Origin: Ichthyophis bannanicus | Lineage: Eukaryota; Chordata; Amphibia; Gymnophiona; Ichthyophiidae | Assembly (NCBI GenBank): GCA_033557465.1 | Contig: CM066033.1 | Span: 385,275,289 to 385,339,288 of the forward strand | Direction of reading: 5' to 3' | DNA length: 64,000 bases | Shown here: piece by piece, positions 33,779-43,209 of the stretch | Layout of the letters: every line of letters starts with the position of its first letter | Position numbering within the stretch: the stretch's first letter is position 1 | The notes under the pieces: model-generated | The model's input: the letters and a program-made list of their open reading frames with translations, nothing else | The model's database searches: none | Told to the model about the DNA's origin: nothing | Position numbers and translations under genes: made by a program

Positions 33779-35084
33779 ACTTCAACTGTAGTGTCGCCTG
33801 GCTGGGATTTAGTATAGATTTTGTACAATAGGGTCACCACGTGAAGGTACTCAGCAAGACTTGGGGAGGAAACTGTATTATCTCCCCCTAAGAGATGCCG
33901 GCAATTCACCAACCACAGCCAGTAAATTTTATGCCACATGTCCTTTGACTCCCTTTGTGTAGTCCTGCTTGCTTGCTCAGCTGTTCTCGAGGGATATAGC
34001 AGCATATGGCCTATCTAGTCTTCCCTTCCATATCAACTACTATAGTCCCCTTTTCACCCTTAGAGGTCTTCTGTGTGTGTCCCATGCTTTCTTGAATTCA
34101 GATACTGTCCTTGTTTCTACGACCTCCACTGGGAGATTATTCCACGCATCTACCACTCTTTCCGCAAAGAAATATTTCCTCATATTACTCCTATGTCTGT
34201 CCCCTTTCACTCTCATCCTATGTCCCCTCATTGCAGTCTGCTTTCAATCAAAAGAGGCTCTCCTCTTGTGCACTTATACCACGGAGGTATTTAAACATCT
34301 CTATCATATCTCCTGCATCCTGACTTTCCTCTAATGTATACATATTAAGATCTTTAAGTTTCTCCCCACATGCTTTATAACGAAGACCACTAACCCTTTT
34401 AATAGCCACCCTCTGCACCAACTCCAACCTATTTATATCCTTTTGAAGGTGCGGTCTCCAGAATTGCACACAATACTCCAAATGAGTTCACACCAGAGAA
34501 TTACACAGAGGCACTATCGCCTCCTTTTTTCTGCTGGCCATTGCTCTGCCTATGCACCCAAGCATCCTTCTGGTTTTCACCATCGCCTTTTCTAGCTGTT
34601 TAGCCATTTTAAGATAATCAGAAAGAATCACGCCCAGATCCCTCTCTTCTTTCATGGATAGAACTACTTCACCCCCTTACACTGGATTTTTGCAGCCCAA
34701 ATGCATGACCCTGCATTTTTAGCATTAAATCTGAGCTGCCAAATTCTCAAACATTTTTCAAGCTTAGCTAGATCCCTCTTCATGTTTTTAACTCCTTCCT
34801 GGGTGTCTACTCTATTGCAGATTTTGGTATCATCCACAAAGAGGCAAACTTTATCTGACAGCTCTTCTGCAATATCACTAAAAAGATGTTAAAAAGAATT
34901 GAACCAAGGACAGTTCCCTGCGGCACACCGCTGGTAACATCCTTCTCCTCAGAGTGAGCTCCACTTACCTGCAGGGCCGGCCCGTCCATTGAGCAAGAAT
35001 GTTTTTTGCACAGGGCCCCGCGTTTCAGGGGGCCCCGCGCAAAGAACATTCTGCTTTTTTCAAAATTAAATTAAAAAAAAAAAA

Positions 35085-35375
35085 ACGCTGGCTGCTACCG
35101 CTGCTGCTGCCGCCGCAGCAGCAGCAGCAGAATGGACTGTCCCGCGGGGCCCCCTCTGCCCGGCTGAATCCCTCCCTCCCTCCCTCCGTGACAGCTGAGC
35201 CCCTCCTGCGGGCTTAACAGAGACGCGAGGGAGACATTCTCCCTTCGCGACTCTCAAAGCCGGCACGGAGGGGCTCAGCCGTCACGGAGGGAGGGAGGGA
35301 GGGATTCAGCCGGGCAGAGGGGGCCCCGCGGGACAGTCCATTCTGCCGCGGCGGCCAGCGTTTTTTTTTTACATT
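35085..35375. repeat. GC-rich palindrome inside hAT-2
   Basis: ACGCTGGCTG..GCAGAATGGACTGTCCCGCG at the left faces CGCGGGACAGTCCATTCTGC..GCCAGCGT at the right. Arms include CCTCCCTCCCTCC / GGAGGGAGGGAGG. A (GCT)n/(GCA)n-like stretch at 35,100-35,131 interrupts the left arm. Confidence 0.87.
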
Positions 35376-35384
35376 TAATTTTAC

Positions 35385-36310
35385 TTGAGCCGATGGGGGG
35401 GGGGGGGTTAGGACTGGTAATGGGCTATGGGGGGGGCTAGGACTGGAAATGGGCTGGGGGGGTTAAGACTGGAGGTGGGCTGATGGGGTTAGGACTGGTA
35501 ATGGGCTGTGGGCTGTTGGGGGGGTTAGAACTGGTAATGGGCTATGGGGGGTTAAGACTGGTAATGGGCTGTGGGCTGATGGGGGCTGTCTGGTAATGGG
35601 CTATGGGGGGGCTAGGACTGGAAATGGGCTGGGGGGCAGAAGACTGGAGGAGCGCAGATGGGGTTAGGACTCGAAATACGCTGTGTGCTGATGGGGGCTT
35701 AGGACTAGTAATGGGCTATGGGGGGGTTAGGACTGATAATGGGCTATGGGGGGGCTAGGACAGGAAATGGGCTGATGGGGAGGGGTTAGGACTTGAGGTG
35801 GGCTGATGGGGGTAGGACTGGTAATGGGCTGTGGGCTGTTGGGGGGGTTAGAACTGGTAATGGGCTATGGGGGGGGTTAAGACTGGTAATGGGCTGTGGG
35901 CTGATGGGGACTGTCTGGTAATGGGCTATGGGGGGGGGGGTTAGGACTGATAATGGGCTATGGGGGGGCTAGGACCGGAAATGGGCTGATGGGGAGGGTT
36001 AGGACTTGAGGTGGGCTGATGGGGTTAGGACTGGTAATAGGCTGTGGGCTGATGGGGGGTTAGGACTGGCAATGGGCTATGGGGGCTGACTGGAAATGGG
36101 TTGATGGGGTTAGGACTAGAAGTGGGCTGATGGGGGGTTAGGACTGGTAATGGGTTATAGGGGGGGGGCTTAAACTGAAAATGGGTTGATAGGGGGTTAG
36201 GACTGGAAGTGGGTTGATGGGGGGCTAGGACTGCTATTGGGTTGGGGGGTTGCTAGGACTGGAAATGGGCTGATGGGTGGCTAGGACTGGAAATGGGCTG
36301 ATGCAGGGAC
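35385..36310. repeat. G-rich minisatellite inside hAT-2
   Basis: Degenerate tandem units of GGGTTAGGACTGGTAATGGG + CTATGGGGGG, about 28-35 bases, with many G runs of 5-13. It is the strand-complement of the array at 11,990-12,775. Confidence 0.92.
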
Positions 36311-36715
36311 TAGAAGGGAATGGATGCTGGGTGAGGCTGGAACTAGAAGGGAGCTGATGTTGGGGGAGGATTAGAATGGGATGGGGCTGGAAGAGTAAAA
36401 TGGAGAAGGGAAAAATATTTTGTGTGGGAGGGATAAAAAATCTACAATTGGCCGGGTATTGGGAGAGTAAGTGGGGATTGAGGATGGAGGGGTAAAATTT
36501 GAGTGGATGAAATAGGAATGAGGAAAGAGCAAAAGGAGAAAGATTAGTATGTTAAAGCAGATGTAGAGAGAGAATGTAAAAAAACTAGAAGAGAGAAAGG
36601 ACAAATGGACAGCAGACGATGGAGAGTTAGCAGAAGACACAAAGAAACCAGAAGAAAGTGGCTGGAGCAATTGCAGCTGAAAAAAAATGCACAAAAGGTA
36701 GAAAAATATCTCTTT
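36310..36715. repeat. Module shared by hAT-1 and hAT-2
   Basis: Reverse complement of about 11,640-12,070 with only a few differences. On the pyrimidine-rich strand both copies are open for over 105 codons, ending at the same stop, with an identical hydrophobic stretch (NILIFLLLLFPHSYFIHSNF). The frame is Phe/Leu/Ser/Pro-rich as expected from C/T-rich DNA, so coding is doubtful. Confidence 0.8.
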
Positions 36716-38940
36716 ATTTTGAATTTATTAATTGGAATATGTCAGCTCTGGTAAATGTGCATCATTAACGTCTGCGCTTTGTTTAGTACAAGAGCAAATT
36801 AATGTATAGTTTTATTTCTACAGTGTTGTACATTCCAAGTTTTGCTTTTGGGATTCCCAGTTTAATTATTGTCTTCCTGTTTCTAAATTGTGATTACTTG
36901 TTTGGTGATGGTCTATGTTCTGCATGTGTAACTGAGCTGAGGTGTTCTGTTTATATAACTCCTATTTGACATTGCCACTTGTTCTCTTTCCCCAGTAGGT
37001 CATGTATTCTTGTTCTCTGAAATGTATTGGTTTTAATATTTGCAGTGTTGCCTTTTGATTGGTAGAGTATGGTGCTTTGTGAGTCCTGGTAGTGCTGTTA
37101 GGATACGGCGGGTTTGCTATGGGTTCTAAATGGGCAGTGTTTGTAGTAGTTCCTAATGTGTCTGGCAGTTGGCACTGGATTATAGTAATGTAGAAATCTT
37201 TTAGTCTTTCTTTATCCATACACTCATTAAGAGGTACGTTTACTAAAAGTTAGTATATGGTAACATTATGCAAATATTTATGCAAATGAGGCCCCTTATG
37301 CAAATGAGGCCCCACACCGAGTCTCCGCACATGGCCCCGCACCCCCCTTGGGCCGCCCCTGCTTACCTGTACGCTTTGTTGCCTCCCACTCAACCAATTT
37401 CTTATCCAATCAGTTACTTTAGGGTCCATTCCCAGGGTGCTCAATTTATTTAAAAGTCACCTGTGCAGAATGGTGTCAAAGGCTTTACTGAAATCTAAGT
37501 ACATCTAGGGCTCGCCCTTGGTCCAACTCTCTAGCCATCCAATCAGATTTGTCTGACAAGACTTGCCTCTGGTAGACCCATGCTGCCTCGGAGCCTGCAA
37601 TCCATTGAACTCCAGAAAAATCACTATCCTCTGTTTTAGCAGCATTTCAAATAATTTACTCACCACAAAGGTCAGACTAACTGGCCTGTAGTTCTCAACC
37701 TCATCCTTACGTCCGCTTTTGTGTAAAAGGACCACATGTGTTTTTCTCCAGTCTTCTAGGTCCACTCCCGACTCTGAATAAGCATTGAAAAGGTCAGTCA
37801 GTCAGTGGAGCTGTTAGAACATCCTCAAGTTTCTTCAATATTCTCGGATGTATCCCATTCAGTCCCATTACTTTGCCTACTTTTATTTTAGCTAGTTCCT
37901 CATGAACAGTTTTCTGAAAATTGTTTAAGATCCCCTTCACTTCTGGATGTCCTGCTCCTGGCCATTATACCTCCCCTTCACCTTTGAGTCTGACATTACC
38001 ATTTTTGCACTTCCTCGTCTCACTAACATATCTGAAAACTGTGTTGTCCCCCCATTTTATTGCAATGGCTATTTCTTCTTCGTTTTGCATCTTTGCCTTC
38101 CTGACTACTTTCCTAGCTTCTTTAAGTTTTTCCAAATATTGATGCTTGTTTTCCTCTCTGCGATCCCCTATATTTTATGAAGACCACTTTCTTTTTCTTC
38201 ATCTTTTCAGCTACTTCATTTAAAAACCATAGTGGCCTCCTTTTCCTTTTACATTTATTTACTTTTCTAACAAAAAGGTTTGTTGCCCTTAAAATATCCC
38301 CTTTCACTTTTGCCCATTGCTTTTCTACATCTGTTCCCATCCCGCTAACGACTCCTTGAGGTATTGTTGCATCTTGGCAAAGTTAGTTTTCCTAAAGTCT
38401 AAGACCCTCGCGTTTGAATAGATTTTATCAGCCCTAGTCCTAATACTGAACCATGCCATCTGGTGATCACTAGATGCAAGATGATCTCCCACTATAACAT
38501 CAGAAATACTTCCCTATTGGTAAGCACCAAGCCCATTTTGGCCCCTTCATGTGTGGGTTCTGTTACCAGTTGCCGGAATAGTTCTCCCTGTAGAGAATCT
38601 AAGATCTTCTTACTTCTAGATGACACCGCAGCAGGGATGTGCCAATCAACTTCTGGCATATTGAAATCACCTACCAATAGCACTTCTCCTTTCATGGCAA
38701 TACTGCTCATGTCTTCTGTTAAATCTCTGTCCATTTCTTATCCCTGTGAAGGAGATCTGTATAGCACACCAATGCAAATGGCTCTCTCTTTTCCTCTTTC
38801 TAGTTTAACCCACAGTGCCTCCTCACTCCCTTTTAGGCCCTGTAATTCTATAGTTTTAATATTATTTTTAACATAGAGTGCCATCCTCCTCCCCTTCTTC
38901 CTATCCTGTCTTTCCTGAATAAAGTATAACCTGGTAAGCA

Positions 38941-39260
38941 TAGTTATTCACCTGTAACAGTTCTTCTCCAGGGACAGCAGGAATCAGTCTTCACACATGG
39001 GTGATGTCGATGCCGACACAGCCCTCGTGGAAGCATCTCCTCAGCTTTCAAAGAAAGTCTTTGCAAGATGCCACCATGCATGCGTGGTCCCCTTTCCACC
39101 CAAGGGTGCCATCTTGGTCAGTCAGATAACATAGCTAGAGCCGACAAAAAGGATGGCAATATTACAGCAACTCCAAGGGGAGGAGGGAGGGTTGTGAGGA
39201 CTGATTCCTGCTGTCCCTGGAGAACATCTGTTACAAGTAACTACGCTTTCTTCAGGAACA
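38941..39260 (-). repeat. DIRS-2 terminal repeat and ICR
   Basis: The outer end has CTGTAACAGTTCTTCTCCAG and GGACAGCAGG (38,952-38,982). The ICR near 39,208-39,250 holds the reverse complement, CCTGCTGTCCCTGGAGAAC, then TGTTACAAGTAACTACG and the start of the opposite end (CTTCAGGAACAAGCAGGAAG). Same design as the ICR of DIRS-1. Confidence 0.82.
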
Positions 39261-39496
39261 AGCAGGAAGTCAGTCCTCACATAAGGGACTCCCTAGCTAC
39301 AGGCTACCAAGAACCTGTAGAAAAAATGCGGCCCAGCCATAAGCAGCCACAAGTGAATCTGAGGACAAACTCTGAGGACCCCAGTGTCCAGGGAGAACCA
39401 TCACTCCGGTAGCCTGAACAAGAAGGTTCGGAGGGCAGGAGTTGCCTAAACCCCGAACAGATTAAGGAGTACAGCCTGGCTGAAGGCACTGTCCCA

Positions 39497-40406
39497 TCAG
39501 GACTCCCTCTCCAGGCAGTAGTGAGCTGCAAAAGTATGGACTGAAGACCACGTGGTGGCCCGGCAGATGTCTGCCATAGGAACAGAATGAAGGCCCTCAA
39601 CTGAAGTTACCATAGCCCTGACATTATGCGCTGTGACCCAGCACTCCAGCGGCAGCCCAGCCTGGTTGTGGGCAAAGGTGATGCAGATGGACAGGGTCCG
39701 CTTAGTGACAGCCTCCCCCAGATGATTGGGGTCGTATGAGACAAAAAGCTTTGTGGCTTTGCAGTAGCCCTGAGTGTGCTGTAGATAGAAGGACAAGACC
39801 CCTTTGCAGTCCAGAGTACGGAAAATGGCCGACACCTTGTCAGTGTGGGGCCATGAAAAGAAGGTAGGGAGTACCACCTTCTGGTTGGGGTAGAAATCAG
39901 ACACCACCTTTGGAAGAAACTTCAGGTGAGTGCGGAGCACGACCCTGTTCTTGTAGAACCTGGTGTAGGGTGGCTAGGCCACCAGGGCCTGGAGCTTCCT
40001 GACTCTGCATGCAGAGTGAGTGCCACCAGGAAGGCCACCTTCCAGGACAGGTACCTCTGGTGGCAGGTGGCCAAGGGTTCAAAGGGTGGCTTGGTAAGCT
40101 GTACCAGGACCACATTGAGATCCCATTCCACCGGGAGCAGGCAGATGGGAGGCTTTGAGAGCAGTAAGCCCCGCATGAATCGGGTAATGAGGGGCTGTAC
40201 AGAAAGAGGCTTGCCCTCTATGAAGTGGTGGTTCGCGGAGAGTGCACTCAGGTGCACCCTGACGGAGTTGGACTTGTCTGGACTGTGAAAGGTGGAGCAA
40301 ATACTGTAGCACTACATCCACCAGGCAGGTTCCCCCATTGCTCCATGCACCACAAGGTGTAGGCCCGTCTTGTGGAGTCCTTGCGAGAGGCCAGGAGGAT
40401 CTCATC
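39497..40406 (-). pseudogene. DIRS-2 tyrosine recombinase, main part
   Basis: The minus strand starts with ILLASRKDSTRRAYTLW near 40,395, then LITRFMRGLL, PPFEPLATCHQRYLSWKVAFLVALT, FLPKVVSDFYPNQKVVLP and the end MADICRATTWSSVHTFAAHYCL near 39,530 with the nucleophile Tyr. The missing N-terminal piece (MAAERITLAPLNLPKEV) is at 47,889-47,945. Frameshifts near 39,930 and 40,250. Confidence 0.85.
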
Positions 40407-40540
40407 TTGAAAGACTAGAAAAGGGGACTGTTACTTCTGGAGAGAGATCTGCAATTGTGAGTATATACTTCTGGGAATTTTCTGAAAGGAATTCTTTTTA
40501 TTAAAGCTAATTAATCTGTGAACCCACTATTTTTTGTTAA

Positions 40541-40850
40541 ATCAGTCAGGGCCTAGTAGCAGCAGTTTAAGTTTACATTTAAAACACAGAAGAGAGCTTT
40601 CTGGTTAAATTTCATACCCAGCAGAGAGCTTGTAGTTTAAATTTAATAGTCATTCAGGGCCTAGCATCAGCAAAGTATTTTTAGTTTAAATGTAAAACAC
40701 AGAAGAGAGCTTTCTGGTTAAATTTAGAACCCAGCATAGAGCTTGTAGTTTAAATTTCATAATAAGTTAGAGCCTAGCAGCAGCAAAGAGCTATAATTTA
40801 AATCAAATAAGAATATAGCTTACCTGTTAAAACCCTCGGCCCAGTGTGCA
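40541..40850 (+). repeat. 111-bp tandem repeat, about 2.7 copies
   Basis: AGGGCCTAGTAGCAGCAG at 40,548 recurs at 40,659 and (as AGAGCCTAGCAGCAGCA) at 40,770; each unit also has AACACAGAAGAGAGCTTTC and GAGAGCTTGTAGTTTAAAT. Forms the 5' part of the CR1-like element. Confidence 0.85.
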
Positions 40851-41425
40851 GCGGCAGCCAAGAGAGCAAATAGAATGCTAGGTATCATAAGGAAAGGAAT
40901 GGAAAATAAAACAAAAGATATTATAATGCCTCTATATCGTTCCATGGTGAGACCGCACCTTGAATATTGTGTGCAATTCTGGTCGCCGTATCTTAAAAAG
41001 GATATAGAGTTATTAGAAAAGGTTCAGAGAAGAGCCACCAATATGGTAAAGGGGATGGAAGGATACTCCTATGAAGAAAGGCTAAAAAGGTTAGGGCTCT
41101 TTAACCTGGAAAAGAGACGGCTGAGTGGAGATATGATAGAAGTCTATATATTAATGAACGGAGTGAAACGGGTAAACGTAGATCAATTGTTTACGTTATC
41201 AGAATATAGAAAGACTAGGGGACATGCAATGAAGCTTGTCATGATGTGGGTATTGATAAAGTTGAAAACTTGAAAAGAAATCCTGTTTCTTTTAAGGATC
41301 TAGATGTGCAATTACCTCCAGGCACAGCTTGAGGGAGCAGGAAGGAACATTCAGGAGCTAATGAGCTTGAGAAGCATAATGACTCGCACCTGGAAATGAC
41401 CCCGGAAGTCAGGCAGGAAGGATTT

Positions 41426-41436
41426 CCTTATAAGCC
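41426..41436 (+). promoter_or_regulatory. Candidate TATA box of the 5' LTR
   Basis: CCTTATAAGCC in a GC-richer context; transcription would start about 30 bases downstream, near 41,455-41,460. The identical motif is at 46,209 in the 3' LTR. Prediction from motif only. Confidence 0.45.
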
Positions 41437-41444
41437 AGAGCTGA

Positions 41445-42404
41445 ATGCTTGCAAGGGGAGGTCCAGGTCCAGCTGCCTTAGGGAAAGGCAGTCCAGCAGC
41501 ATTGTGCAGTGGGAGTAGAAGTGGAGGTAGAGATCCAGGACGGGGTCCAGCTGCCTTGAGGAAGAGGAGCACAGCTACACAGGGGAGCACGGCTTCACCA
41601 AGGAAAGAGAAAGAAGAGAAAGAGAAGGACCTGAGAAGGAACAGTGAAGAAATCCTAGAGGAGCAAGCCCACAGGTACAGGGTTTACAAGGGTGAAATCC
41701 AGAAGGGCCAGGCTGATTGTGCAGCTCTCCCAAGGAGGTTTGTTAGAGCCAGCTCTGAGGTTAGAGGCTGTGCCACGCCCTGTTCTTCCAGTGTTCCTGA
41801 CTCCAGAAGAGAGAGAGCTAAGCCAGAAGCCAAAGGGAATGGTTTGGTGAGAAGCTCACAGTCTCTGAGGAATAATTACCCAGTTTTACCAAGCAAGAAA
41901 GGAAAGGCATTTTATAATAAACCTGAGTTCTTACCAAGGGAGGAAAGAGAGTCCAAACCAGGTTTTACTAAACTGCCAAGAAGCACAGCCCTGCCTAATG
42001 CTGAGAGACAGAGACATTGCTACAACAGGAAAGTTGCTGAAAGGAAAAACTCTGTGGAGTCAAGCCAGCAAAGTTCCAGGTATGAAACAGTTATTGATGC
42101 TAGTAAATGCATGAAGCATAAAGGCCCTGGGAAAACCAGTCCTCGCTTTACAAGGAAGGAGAAACCAGACTGGTTTAGTAAAATCCCTAAAGCCCTGAGA
42201 ACAGACCCTTATTGGAGACAAGGCCCCAGAGGCATAGCACACCAACACGAGTCAGACAGGGACAGTGTTTGTTCCCCTGGTGATTTTAGTGAGGAAGAAT
42301 GCATGGAGACAGAATGCATTGACACAGTTTCCCTATCACCACCAGAGCAGATGGAGTGTGACCTGTGCATAGCCTTATGTCAAGAGTCTGTAGTAACTGA
42401 GTAA
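41445..42404 (+). CDS. LTR-embedded ORF (5' LTR copy), unknown protein
   Basis: 319 codons from ATG 41,445 to TAA 42,404. Not recognised. Features: Gly/Pro-rich start, a Lys/Glu/Arg-rich charged segment at residues about 52-75 (RKEKEEKEKDLRRNSEEILEE), a basic middle (many K/R/S), WFSKIPKALRTDPYWRQGPRG near residue 245, and an acidic C-terminus with Cys residues (EEECMETECID..QMECDLCIALCQ). No signal peptide or membrane segment. If the TATA prediction is right, the transcript starts just downstream of this ATG, so initiation may be at another codon or after splicing. Confidence 0.55.
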   Translation: MLARGGPGPAALGKGSPAALCSGSRSGGRDPGRGPAALRKRSTATQGSTASPRKEKEEKEKDLRRNSEEILEEQAHRYRVYKGEIQKGQADCAALPRRFVRASSEVRGCATPCSSSVPDSRRERAKPEAKGNGLVRSSQSLRNNYPVLPSKKGKAFYNKPEFLPREERESKPGFTKLPRSTALPNAERQRHCYNRKVAERKNSVESSQQSSRYETVIDASKCMKHKGPGKTSPRFTRKEKPDWFSKIPKALRTDPYWRQGPRGIAHQHESDRDSVCSPGDFSEEECMETECIDTVSLSPPEQMECDLCIALCQESVVTE

Positions 42405-42587
42405 AATTGAAGAGTCTATGAAAATGTTGATGTTTTTGGAATGAACTGAATTCCTGTTTTCTGACCTCTGCATTAATTGTGAAGTGTAACAATTAAGCAC
42501 ATGTTTTGAATACTGGTGACCTTTTGCAAGAAAGGACTTTTCTGTTTCATTATTCATCTCTTAATTTGAACCCTTGCATTGACGGGG

Positions 42588-42593
42588 AATAAA
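42588..42593 (+). terminator. Polyadenylation signal, 5' LTR
   Basis: AATAAA within GGGGAATAAAAGCC; the same signal in the 3' LTR is at 47,382-47,387 and would serve to end the genomic transcript. Confidence 0.6.
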
Positions 42594-42755
42594 AGCCTTA
42601 ATTCCCTCCACTTGGTTTTGTTGCTAAGTTCTTTTAGGCAGCCGGAACTGATAAGAACATTTTACTATGCAAATGAACCTTACGTTCCCGGTGGCTCCCT
42701 AAATATAATCTTTGCCGTGGATTGCCCATAGGCATAGGGGGCGCTCCCCACGACA

Positions 42756-43209
42756 AATGGCGTAGTTGGCAGGATTGTGGATATAATCCTAAGAGATACT
42801 GTAAAGAAATTAAGAAAAAAAAAACTACCAGTATTCAGTCTGAAAAAGAAAAAGTAAAACCCGGACTGGAGTTGGAAAAACCCGGACTGGAGTTGGAAAA
42901 GCCGGACTGGAGTTGGAAAGAAACCGGATCGGAGTAGAAAAACGTGGACCGGACAGCAGCGAATCCGGAACGGAAGGCGAGGTTGCTGGAGAGTGCTACA
43001 ACACCGAGCAGCACCACCCTTGCTGAGAGTCCGAGTCTACATTTCTACCAGGTAACAGGTAGAAGGGCATAACTTGTGTGGATACAAGTGAAAGTTTAAA
43101 GGGAAAATTTTGAAAAAAAAAAAAAGGGGGAAGTGTAGGGCTGATTTTTGTTGTGCAGCCACACTTGGTTTTTTTTGTTTTTTCTTTCTTTTCCAGGGAT
43201 CACATCGCG
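42756..43209 (+). other. Gmr1-like leader: candidate primer site, short tandem repeats, candidate intron
   Basis: Two bases after the LTR comes TGGCGTAGTTGGCAGGATT, which starts TGG as a tRNA primer-binding site must; I cannot name the tRNA. 42,855-42,945 has three near-exact and one diverged copy of CCGGACTGGAGTTGGAAAA. CAG/GTAACA at 43,051 and a pyrimidine tract ending TTTCCAG/G at 43,196 would define a 145-base intron ending 13 bases before the Gag ATG. Confidence 0.5.

Larger units (their letters stand above)
34972..37361. mobile_element. Non-autonomous hAT transposon (hAT-2)
   Basis: 2390 bp with TIRs CAGGGCCGGCCCG and, reversed, CAGGGGCGGCCCA, and an 8-bp TSD CTTACCTG at 34,964-34,971 and 37,362-37,369. 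Inside: a GC-rich palindrome, a G-rich minisatellite, and a purine-rich module (36,310-36,715) nearly identical to the module in hAT-1, followed by 640 bp without counterpart in hAT-1. No transposase recognised. Confidence 0.9.
34008..38938 (-). mobile_element. CR1 LINE (CR1-a), split by hAT-2
   Basis: The minus strand runs from the endonuclease (38,938) to the 3' end (34,008, CTAGATAGGCC). hAT-2 sits at 34,972-37,361 in the RT palm. At 38,939 the endonuclease is cut by the DIRS-2 terminal repeat. Coding length fits one CR1 ORF2 lacking its N-terminal part. Older than CR1-b and CR1-d, judging by many frame breaks. Confidence 0.88.
34040..38938 (-). pseudogene. CR1-a ORF2 (endonuclease and RT), decayed
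   Basis: Fragments in minus-strand order: KKGRRMALYVKNNIK and LWVKLERG (38,738-38,941), LLVGDFNMPEVDW (endonuclease, 38,492-38,734), VEKQWAKVKGDI..RRPLWF (38,122-38,340), ENYRPVSLTFVVSKL and PRQHGSTRGKSCQTNL (37,505-37,765), then beyond hAT-2 SGAHSEEKDVTSGVPQGTVLG (34,807-34,970), YCVQFWRPHLQKDI (34,248-34,481) and MRKYFFAERVVDAWNNLPVEV (34,040-34,231). The catalytic FADD region is damaged. Confidence 0.85.
41237..42755 (+). repeat. 5' LTR of the Gmr1-like element
   Basis: 1519 bp. TATA-like TTATAAG at about 41,428, polyadenylation signal AATAAA at 42,588. If both are used, R would be over 1.1 kb and would contain the whole LTR reading frame. Long for a Gypsy LTR. Confidence 0.92.
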
